From an uncultured Acetatifactor sp. (GTDB lineage: Bacteria; Bacillota; Clostridia; Lachnospirales; Lachnospiraceae), in NCBI GenBank assembly GCA_910586215.1, contig CAJUGH010000026.1, forward strand, positions 1 through 60,248: a stretch of 60,248 nt of DNA. The letters run 5' to 3'. The notes under the pieces are model-generated. The model was not told the DNA's origin and ran no database searches. It worked only from the letters and a program-made list of their open reading frames with translations. The translations under genes and the position numbers were made by a program. Shown here one piece after another: positions 1 to 7,656 of this stretch. Every line of letters starts with the position of its first letter. Position 1 is the stretch's first letter.

Positions 1-65
1 AAAAGAATAAGTCTATAGCCTGTTCTGACTGGCTATAAACTTATTATACGAGGGAGGAACTGGTC

Positions 66-1283
66 ATGGCCTGTTGGGATGGCCTGGATGCTGCCCTGGA
101 GGATGCAGTGGTCCGGTTCAACAGGGAAAGTGACAGGTATCACATTACCGTGCAACTGTATGAGGATGAGGCCTGGCTGGATGCGAAGCTGGTCTCTTCA
201 GATCCGCCGGATATGCTGGTTCTGCTGCCTTTGAATGTCAGAAAATATGGTGGGAAGCAGATACTGGAGGATCTGGATTCTTACCTGGCAGAAAGCAGTA
301 TACTGGACCGGAAGGATTTCCTGGCTGCCCCTTTGGAAGGCTATACCATAGAGGGAAGGCTGGTGGGGATTCCCTCAGAGTTCGTCTGCCATACCCTGGT
401 GGCAGACAGGACGGTGGCAGGTCTCCAGGCTGGCTGGAGCCTGGAGGACATCATGGCCTTGACCGAAAAATATCCTCACCGGAAGCTGAATGGCAACTAT
501 ATTCTCTGGAACCTAAAGAACCTGTGCGGGGATTACATCATGGATACCTTCATAGACAAGGACAGTGGGATATGCCTTCTGGACACGGAGGAATTCCGCA
601 GCCTGCTGCTATGGCTGGAAGAAAGCTGTGGGAACCTGACGGATCCCACCATCATTGCAGAAGTGGAGGATCCGCTGATTTCCCAGGGAATGGTGCGTAA
701 TATTGTGGACTACATGGGAAATGTCTCGCGCCTGGGAGATGACATGATATCCATGGGCTATCCGTCCCCGGACGGCAGCCCTGGATATCTGGCGGCGGCC
801 TTCCGGGCGGTGGGTATTGTGTCGAAGTCCCGGCACAAGGAAGGGGCCTGGCAGTTTATTGAGTATTTCCTGTGCCACCAGGAGGCAGACAATGGGGCTT
901 ATGCAAGTATGCCCACCCGCAGGGATCTTCTGGAGGAGATGCTGGAGGATGCCATGGAACCGAAGTATATCATGAATGAGGGGGAAGTATCCCTAGATAA
1001 GGCGGGGAACCCTATCATGCTGCCAAAATGGACGGTATATGGAACGGATTCTGATGGGAAGTTTGTGGAAAGAAATTACTATTGTGTTACCCAGGAGGAG
1101 GTAGACGGCCTGTTGGAACTGATATCCCAGGCTGATTTCTCCCCGGAGGATGGCCTGGAGACGGCTGTAATGGACATCATTGGCGAGGAGATGGGCAGTT
1201 ACCTGGACGGGAGCAAGCCCATAGAGGAAGTGACGAAGATCATCCAGAGCAGGGTGAACACCCTGGTGCAGGAGAATATGTGA
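66..1283 (+). CDS. Extracellular solute-binding protein domain, 5'-shortened
   Basis: A 405-residue protein that aligns along its whole length with the C-terminal half of the next gene (shared patterns such as AVxRFNR near residue 18, SSDPP/SGDPP near 46, EGYT near 94, and the closing GSKPIEEV/GSKSLDEV stretch). It is therefore a periplasmic-binding-type domain of an ABC sugar or peptide importer. It has no signal peptide or lipobox, and it lacks the N-terminal half present in the neighbour. An in-frame TAA lies at 36-38, and homology seems to reach slightly upstream of the ATG, so this looks like a truncated copy. A GGGAGGAAC ribosome site precedes the ATG, so it may still be translated. Without an export signal a binding role outside the cell is doubtful. 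No permease genes are nearby. Confidence 0.6.
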   Translation: MACWDGLDAALEDAVVRFNRESDRYHITVQLYEDEAWLDAKLVSSDPPDMLVLLPLNVRKYGGKQILEDLDSYLAESSILDRKDFLAAPLEGYTIEGRLVGIPSEFVCHTLVADRTVAGLQAGWSLEDIMALTEKYPHRKLNGNYILWNLKNLCGDYIMDTFIDKDSGICLLDTEEFRSLLLWLEESCGNLTDPTIIAEVEDPLISQGMVRNIVDYMGNVSRLGDDMISMGYPSPDGSPGYLAAAFRAVGIVSKSRHKEGAWQFIEYFLCHQEADNGAYASMPTRRDLLEEMLEDAMEPKYIMNEGEVSLDKAGNPIMLPKWTVYGTDSDGKFVERNYYCVTQEEVDGLLELISQADFSPEDGLETAVMDIIGEEMGSYLDGSKPIEEVTKIIQSRVNTLVQENM

Positions 1284-1293
1284 GGAAGGCTGT

Positions 1294-1341
1294 TTATACA
1301 ATTGTGTAGGAGATTAGTGAGGAAAGATGCTTATACAATTG
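1294..1341. repeat. Two direct copies of an 11-bp sequence
   Basis: TTATACAATTG occurs at 1294-1304 and 1331-1341, each preceded by a GGAA-type purine run. The repeat fills much of the gap between the two binding-protein genes. It could be a regulator site or the trace of a local duplication; nothing else supports a function. Confidence 0.5.
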
Positions 1342-1385
1342 CGGCATCTGGATGGTGACTTGGATAAATCAGATGGGGTATAACG

Positions 1386-3800
1386 ATGAAAACGAAAAGC
1401 GAAAACTCCTTGTTACAGAACCGCCCATGGATATGTATGGGCCTGTTGGCCATATGGCTTCTTCTGTTTCCTGCCTGTGGCGCAGCCCCTGGGGACGCGC
1501 CACAGGCAGAAGAGGATTTTGTCTATTTCCCCAGGCATCTGGCCACCTCTGCCAGTGGATCCTATGCACTGCCGGAGGAATTTAGGCGTCCCCAGGCGGT
1601 GGGGGACACCCTGTATTTCATGCAGGGAACCGCCACAGTCCAGACAGTCCGTAGGGCAGAGGTGCAGGAGGAAGAGGGGGAGGTGGACCTGGAAGGGGCA
1701 CAGGTGGCGGTGGCCCTGTCCCCGAAAGGGATGGAGATGGAGGCCGGCAGGGGGTAGATACCGGATGAGGAAGGCATCCTTGCCATGCTGGACCAGGCCT
1801 TGGAGCGGGGGAAGGAAGCATTGCTACAGGAGGAAACGGCTACAACCGTGAAAGTGGATCCGGCTAAAATCTGCCTGTATTTCTCCATGGCAGATTACGG
1901 GGTGGACCGGGAGGGCAGCCTGTGCCTGGCCCTGTCGTGCAGCAGGGGAAATTTTGTTAACAGGGAGCATGTGGGAAGCCTGTTCTGCAGGAAGTCGCCA
2001 GAGGGGGAATGGGACTACCGCAGCTTCTTTCCGGGGTTGGAGGTACAGGCAGGCTGCCTGGCAGTGGACGGGGCCGGGGGACTGTATGTGCTGACAGAGG
2101 AAGGCATCCTGGGGGTGGACGGCCAGGGCAGGGAGGCAGGCCGGGTATCCACCAGTGCCTATAAGGATGAGAATTTCCTGTGGGAAAGGCTCCTGGGGGA
2201 TCCGGAGGGTCATGCCTGTTACGTTGTCCAGGGGGAACATGGGATGAGCTGGAAGGGCGTGGCGCTGGGGAAAGAGGGGAATGTCCTTTTCCGGAAGGAA
2301 GACACGGTGTCCGGGGAGGACTGGCTGGACAATGTGGCCACGTACCAGGGAAACCTGCTGTACACCTATAACCAGGACGGGATCCTGCGGGAATCCTCCA
2401 GGGACGGTTCTTCCGACAGGGAGATCCTGCGGTGGCGGGACAGCGACCTGATCAGCAGGAATGTCCGGGCAGCCATGGTACTGGATCCGGACAGGATCCT
2501 GATATGGCATGAGGACCAGGGGGAGCAGGGACTGTTCCTTCTGTCCAGGATGCCCGCGGGGGAGGTGCCCCGGAAGAAGACGGTGGTGCTGGCGGCTTTG
2601 GCCCTGCCGGACTCCATGGCGGATGCCGTCACCCGCTTCAACAGGCAGGGCGGGGAGTACCAGGTGGTGGTGGAGGATTACGGGTATTCCAGTGGTGGGG
2701 CAGAAGGGGCGCTGGTACGCCTGGATGCCGCCCTGGTCTCCGGTGACCCGCCGGAACTGCTGTTGCTGGCAGGGCGGGATCTGGAGGGGGACATGGGGAA
2801 GGGGCTGCTGGAGGATCTGTCCCCCTACCTGGAAGCCAGTGACGCGCTGGGGCGGGAGGACTTCCTGGACAATGTGCTGGAGGGCTATACTGTTTCGGGA
2901 AAGCTGGCAGGGATACCCAGGCAGATGACCATGAAGGCCCTTGCGGGGCGTCTGTCCCAGCTGGGGGGGCTGTCCGGCGGCTGTACCATGGAGGACGTGT
3001 ATGCCTTGATGGAGGACTATCCCGGCATGTGCCTGCTGGGGGATGGCACGGACTATGAACTGAATACCAGGGAATACCTGCTGGGCAGTTTCTGCGCGGC
3101 CTATTACCTGGAGACATTTGTGGACTGGGAGAAGGGGGAATGCCGGTTTGACAGCGAGGAATTCCGCAGGCTGCTCCTCTGGGTGGGGGAGCATGGGAAG
3201 GAGACCGTCCGGACTTCCGGGATACGCTTTCATGAGGTGGGTTCCATGCAGGAGGATGCCATGCTGATGGAAAGCTGGCTGGACTTCCAGGAGGCAGCCC
3301 AGTGGAAGGCACAGTTCGGGGAGGAGATCGGTCTCCTGGGATATCCCACGGCAGACGGCCGGGCCTATGCCCATATCTGGGTGGAGGCACCCCTGGGTAT
3401 AGTGGCCGGATCCCCAAATAAGGAAGGGGCCTGGGAGTTCCTGGAGTACTACCTGGCAGGGGAGATGGAAGGTACCCTTTCCACCAGGAAGGAAATGCTC
3501 CGGGAGCAGATGGAGGAGGCTATGGAGCAGGAGTACATTGCAGGGGAACCACGTAGCAAAGGGGAAATGTGGTTAAACGGGGAGAGGGTTCCCTATTATG
3601 CCACTTCCCCGGAGATGGCCGGGATGGTGATGGCGTTCCTTGAGGAAGCAGATTTCACCCCGGCTTCCGGCCTGCGGGACAGGGTGGCCAGCATTGTGAC
3701 GGAGGAGGCAGAACTTTACTATGGGGGCAGCAAGAGCCTGGACGAGGTGGTGGAGGTGATCCAGAACAGGGTGCAGCTTATGCTGGAGGAGAACCGTTGA
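1386..3800 (+). pseudogene. Solute-binding lipoprotein gene interrupted by an in-frame TAG
   Basis: One reading frame of about 804 codons is split by a single amber codon at 1755-1757. The first part (1386-1757) begins with a lipoprotein signal ending at the lipobox FPAC near residue 31. The second part has its first ATG at 1785, in the same frame. Downstream of the stop come a region that looks like repeated beta-strand blades (about residues 150-400) and then a family-1-like solute-binding domain (about 400-800) paralogous to the preceding gene. Codon use continues unchanged across the stop, so a recent nonsense change or a base-call error is more likely than two real genes. The intact product would be a membrane-anchored binding protein with a sensor-like N-terminal region. 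The substrate is unknown. Confidence 0.75.
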
Positions 3801-3990
3801 TAGAGTGCCGTCATATTTAGGGCATTTGCCAAATGTGCTGTTGCCTGTAGAGGGAAAGTTGCCTTGCCATGGCATGTTCCGAGAAAGCAATTTATTCTGG
3901 TATGATTGGATACGATTACAAATGGCTTTCAAGATATCGGTGCAGGGCGTTGCGTGTTTTAGGTGCAGGAGTAATGTTCGGCCAATAATC

Positions 3991-4018
3991 TTGTAAACAC
4001 CGAAAAAACTGATATAAT
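3991..4018 (+). promoter_or_regulatory. Probable housekeeping promoter for the Uma2-family gene
   Basis: TTGTAA at 3991-3996 and a perfect TATAAT at 4013-4018 are separated by 16 bp. They lie 35 bp before the ATG of the next gene in AT-rich DNA. The rest of the 3801-4052 gap shows no gene. Confidence 0.55.
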
Positions 4019-4052
4019 ATAACATAAATAAGAGGAAAGCAGGGTGATATAA

Positions 4053-4553
4053 ATGGGGGCATTGCCATTAGAAGATATGAGTAAAACATACCTGGAGCAT
4101 TCCATGGTGATCCACAATTTTGTAATAAAAATCGGGAGTCAGATAAAAGATAGCCTTTGTCGTGTGTTTGGGGACAGTGTGCAGTATCAGTGGCGTGAGA
4201 ATGACGACAAAGTAGTGATTCCGGATGTATCCATTATATGCAATATGAGAGATAGGAAAAATGTATCCTTTACCGGAATACCGCGCTTTGTCATGGAAGT
4301 GCTGTCAGATGCCACAGAAGAATATGACCGCAATGAGAAGATGGAGATCTATAGAAAGGCTGGTGTCTCCGAATACTGGATTGCAGACTGGAGAAAGAAG
4401 CAGGTTGAAATCTATATGTTTGACTGGAAGGAGGATGACACAGGTTATTCCTATCTATATAAGACAATCACGGAGAAGAATAAAGAAGAACTACAGATGG
4501 TAATGTTTCCGGGTCTGCATATTTCTTTTGACGAATTGTTTGATGTGGGATAG
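4053..4553 (+). CDS. Uma2-family (DUF820) restriction-endonuclease-like protein
   Basis: The 166-residue length and motif order match the Uma2/DUF820 family of PD-(D/E)xK-fold proteins. An IPDVSII segment lies near residue 56, then FVMEVLSD near 81, then YDRNEKMEIYRKAGVSEYWI (about 91-110). The Asp of PDV, the Glu of EVLS and the Lys of EKM would be the usual catalytic acidic-acidic-lysine set. Family members are common in cyanobacteria and Clostridia as orphan genes; most are uncharacterised and some are linked to mobile elements. The gene stands alone with its own promoter-like site and an AGGAAAGCAGGG ribosome site. It is visibly more AT-rich than its neighbours, so horizontal gain is plausible. 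The DNA target is unknown. Confidence 0.8.
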   Translation: MGALPLEDMSKTYLEHSMVIHNFVIKIGSQIKDSLCRVFGDSVQYQWRENDDKVVIPDVSIICNMRDRKNVSFTGIPRFVMEVLSDATEEYDRNEKMEIYRKAGVSEYWIADWRKKQVEIYMFDWKEDDTGYSYLYKTITEKNKEELQMVMFPGLHISFDELFDVG

Positions 4554-4743
4554 GGATCCAAGAACAGATAAGCGGTTGTGGGCAAAAGGAAGTTCTGCAG
4601 GGTGCCTGGAGGAGGCACTTTAGGAGAAATGACATAATTTGTGAATACCTGTCACTCCTGGAAATGTGAAATTAGGACCGGCTCCTTTATAATAGATATG
4701 AAGCGGCAAACCAGTGTTATTTCACTTTTAGAAGGAGGACAGA

Positions 4744-6384
4744 ATGAAGAGAGATTCGGGAAAAGCATTTGCATCCGTACTGTTGGCCTGTGCAGTACAA
4801 CTGTGTCTGGTGGCATGTGGTAATCCTGGGGGGAAAGGTGATGGATCCGACAGCCAGACATCTGGAAACGTGAAGGAAGAAGAGGGAAGTTCCGGGGAAG
4901 AGACAGGGAAAGAACCTGTGACGCAGACCATCACGATCAGCACCATTGACCATGAGGCAGGCAATGCCAACGTGGGGGATTATGCAGAGGAGATCCGCAA
5001 CAGGATAGAAGAATATACAGGTGTCAATATAGAGATATCCTGGGTGGCAAATGATGTGCTGGAAGAGAAAAATTCGTTATATCTGACAGATCCCAAGACT
5101 ATGCCTCAGATCATTACCTGGGGCAGCACCATGACCGGCAATGTGGTGGCAGCAGCAAAAAGTGGTGCATTTGTTGACTTGAATGATTACATCTGGGATT
5201 CGGAGAAATATCCCAACCTGTCTGCCATGTCCAGGGATGTGGCTGGGAATCTGACAATAGACGGGAAGCTGATTGCAGTGCCCCGCACCCGGGTGATTGG
5301 CCGTTACGGTCTGTCCTACCGAACGGACTGGTTTGAGGCTTTGCAGGAGGAATGGGAACTGGAGGAGCCGGATACCCCCGAAGCAGTGTATAAGATGTTA
5401 TACGCGTTTACTTATGGGGACCCTGACGGAAACGGGGTGGACGACACCATAGGCATGGAGATGACACTTTATACAGGGCCATTCGACATTATCCAGACAT
5501 GGTTCGGCTGTGGCAATGGCTGGGCAGAGGTAGACGGCCGTCTGGTTCCCGTGTGGATGCAGGAGGAATACTGGGACGCCGTAGACTATATCAAAAAACT
5601 GTATGATGACGGACTGATGCCAAAGGACTGGGCGTCCAGGCCTACCGACACCTGGTCAGACGGGTGCAAGACAGGCAAAAACGGGGTGTTTATCGATGTC
5701 CTGGATTCCGGAAAACGGATCTGGCAGTATTACCTGGCAGACGGGACCTATACAGCTTCCGTGACAGACCCTGGGAAAGCGGCTTCCATGACATTACATG
5801 GTGCAGTGAACGGCCACACCCTTGCCACATCCGGATATGCGGGCTATTTTACCCTGTCTGCATCTACCCTGGATACTCCTAAGAAGATAGAGGCAGCATT
5901 GACTTTCCTGGACAAACTCAATGATCCGGAAATGCTGATCCTGACCCAGTATGGCCTGGAAGGAATCCACTATGAGATCAATGAGGAAGGGTACCTGGTA
6001 GACCTGGATGTGGAAGATAAGGTCCTGGGGGCCAACTATACAGGGTTGAACCAGATGCTGGCCTATCTGCCTTCCATGGAGGTGTGTAATGAGTTGATTC
6101 CCCTTGAACAGGATGAACCCACCAAAGTGCTGAACCAGGCCTATGCAGATAACCTGCCCTATGCAATCGTCAATCCGGCATTGTCCTATCTGGTGAATTC
6201 CGCGGCCTACTCCGATGACGGTGCTGCCTTAGACACACAGATTGCAGCAGCCAGGACCCAGTATATCTGTGGCGCCATCACCAGGGAACAGTTTGAGGCA
6301 GAACTACAGAAAGCCAGGGACACGGGATATGACCAGATCATTGAGGAGGTAAACGCACAGTACCAGGCGAACCAGGAAAAATAG
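4744..6384 (+). CDS. LplA-like extracellular solute-binding lipoprotein
   Basis: A 546-residue lipoprotein. The N-terminus carries a Lys/Arg start, a hydrophobic stretch and the lipobox LVAC at about residues 21-24, followed by an acidic, Gly/Ser-rich spacer. The body resembles the large family-1 binding proteins of the LplA type, which usually feed LplB/YtcP-type sugar permeases in Firmicutes. Features include a DPDGNGVDDTIG calcium-loop-like segment near residue 224. The expected permease genes are absent on both sides, so this is an orphan receptor or works with distant permeases. A TATAAT lies at 4688-4693 and an AGAAGGAGG ribosome site precedes the ATG. A strong terminator follows, so it is a single-gene unit. 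The substrate is inferred only broadly as an oligosaccharide. Confidence 0.8.
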   Translation: MKRDSGKAFASVLLACAVQLCLVACGNPGGKGDGSDSQTSGNVKEEEGSSGEETGKEPVTQTITISTIDHEAGNANVGDYAEEIRNRIEEYTGVNIEISWVANDVLEEKNSLYLTDPKTMPQIITWGSTMTGNVVAAAKSGAFVDLNDYIWDSEKYPNLSAMSRDVAGNLTIDGKLIAVPRTRVIGRYGLSYRTDWFEALQEEWELEEPDTPEAVYKMLYAFTYGDPDGNGVDDTIGMEMTLYTGPFDIIQTWFGCGNGWAEVDGRLVPVWMQEEYWDAVDYIKKLYDDGLMPKDWASRPTDTWSDGCKTGKNGVFIDVLDSGKRIWQYYLADGTYTASVTDPGKAASMTLHGAVNGHTLATSGYAGYFTLSASTLDTPKKIEAALTFLDKLNDPEMLILTQYGLEGIHYEINEEGYLVDLDVEDKVLGANYTGLNQMLAYLPSMEVCNELIPLEQDEPTKVLNQAYADNLPYAIVNPALSYLVNSAAYSDDGAALDTQIAAARTQYICGAITREQFEAELQKARDTGYDQIIEEVNAQYQANQEK

Positions 6385-6404
6385 AGGAAAATATTCTGAT
6401 ACAG

Positions 6405-6440
6405 ACAGCACCGGTTCTTGAGAACAGGAACCGGTGCTGT
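6405..6440 (+). terminator. Intrinsic terminator-like hairpin after the binding protein gene
   Basis: Two perfect 13-bp arms (6405-6417 and 6428-6440, ACAGCACCGGTTC with its complement) enclose a 10-nt loop 20 bp after the stop codon and run into TTTC. Confidence 0.8.
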
Positions 6441-6528
6441 TTCGATGGGATATTCTGTAGGCAATTCCCTGTCTGGGGCTGGTAAGGCAGGCTGTAGAAC
6501 AGGCCTGCCATTCTTGGATTTGGTACTC

Positions 6529-7401
6529 TTAAGATAATTTCCGGGAAGCCTGCCGGGTCTTGCAAGCATCCATTCCAACAGATTCCCTATACTCTTTGAC
6601 CGTCATGTGATAATACCCTTTGAAAGCCTGCAGGAAGCTGCTGAGGCTGGAATAACCCGTCAGATCTGCGATTTCATCCACGGTGTATTCCCCACTGGCC
6701 AGGAAGGAGGCAGCGGCAGACATGCGGGAGGCAGTTCTCTTTTTCTGGAAGCCATATCCGTAGTATTCCTCCAGCAGCCGCTGGGTCTGGCGGCGGCACA
6801 TTCCCGTGATGGCACAGACATCATCCAGGGTCAGATCCCTGTACTGGTACAGGAAAGCTTCTTCGATCTTCAACTGGACGGGGCCGATTTCTTTTGTCTT
6901 CCCAGGGAGAGCAGATGACATATTTCTGGCCAGCAGGACGAGATAATGCTGGAAACAGGCCGTGATGGAAAGCGTATGGCCAAGCTTAGTCTGGGCCAGT
7001 TCTTCGTGAATCATCCGGATGGTGCGGGCCATATTCTGGGAATCCCTGCCGTACCAGAAGGGATGGGAGCGCAGGGTATTGGTAATGTGGGAATTCTTAT
7101 TAGGAATATCTGGTTCTTCCAGGTAGAAATACAGACAGTCTTCCTGCATGGGATCTGCCGTATCGGGATACTGGGCATGCTCCACACCCGGTCCGGTGAC
7201 GAATAAGGTGCCGGGAGAAAGGGGATAACGGGTGTCCTGGACAGCCAGGATGCCTTTTCCTCCGTAGATATAGTGTATTTCGTAGCTGTTTTTGCTGTGG
7301 CTGTGCCGGGGAACGGCGGCCGTGATGGTTCCATGGGTAATCATTAGGATATGGAGCTTCTGCCCCTCCAGAATAAAGGAATAGTGTTCCCGCAATTCCA
7401 A
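6529..7401 (-). CDS. AraC-family transcriptional regulator with N-terminal cupin domain
   Basis: About 290 residues. The N-terminal part is a cupin-like sensing domain (histidine-rich PRHSHSKNSYEIHYI near the start, then the PGTLFVTGPGVEHA loop). The C-terminal third holds two helix-turn-helix units typical of AraC proteins (LTLDDVCAITGMCRRQTQRL, and VDEIADLTGYSSLSSFLQAFK). The TTG at 7401 is preferred as start: a perfect AGGAGGT lies 6 nt upstream, whereas the longer GTG start at 7449 has no ribosome site. It is divergent from the GH95 gene and probably controls it in response to a sugar. The ligand is unknown. Confidence 0.85.
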   Translation of the reverse strand: MELREHYSFILEGQKLHILMITHGTITAAVPRHSHSKNSYEIHYIYGGKGILAVQDTRYPLSPGTLFVTGPGVEHAQYPDTADPMQEDCLYFYLEEPDIPNKNSHITNTLRSHPFWYGRDSQNMARTIRMIHEELAQTKLGHTLSITACFQHYLVLLARNMSSALPGKTKEIGPVQLKIEEAFLYQYRDLTLDDVCAITGMCRRQTQRLLEEYYGYGFQKKRTASRMSAAASFLASGEYTVDEIADLTGYSSLSSFLQAFKGYYHMTVKEYRESVGMDACKTRQASRKLS

Positions 7402-7466
7402 GTGGATACCTCCTGCCCTCTGGGCGTTTGGACCTGGTGCCTTCTGCACGCAATGGGTGTTATGTC

Positions 7467-7527
7467 AGTATGCAAAGTATATCGGATTTGTGCGGCTGTG
7501 ACAAGCATACTTTAGAAAATGTGACAA
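7467..7527. promoter_or_regulatory. Putative AraC operator region between divergent genes
   Basis: The 255-bp divergent gap contains the direct repeat TGTGACAA at 7497-7504 and 7520-7527, 23 bp apart (about two helical turns), as AraC dimers often need. It also holds the inverted pair AGTATGC (7467-7473) and GCATACT (7505-7511). A clear -35/-10 pair was not found. Confidence 0.45.
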
Positions 7528-7656
7528 AGGTTGTGTAAATATGTCATGGCAAAAGGTGGAAAAGAAAAGTATGTTGCATTACAATAGGGAAGGAAACAAA
7601 AGGAATGAAAGTAGGAAGGAATAAGGAAGGAAAGCAAAAGCAGAAGGAGACAGCAC

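Noticed and set aside
1755..1757. TAG as a pyrrolysine or other recoding site
   Set aside because: The protein family does not use recoded residues and no pyl genes or recoding structure are visible.
1824..3374. 516-residue reading frame on the minus strand
   Set aside because: It is the antisense shadow of the solute-binding gene: low-complexity, His/Gln/Pro-rich, without motifs or a ribosome site.
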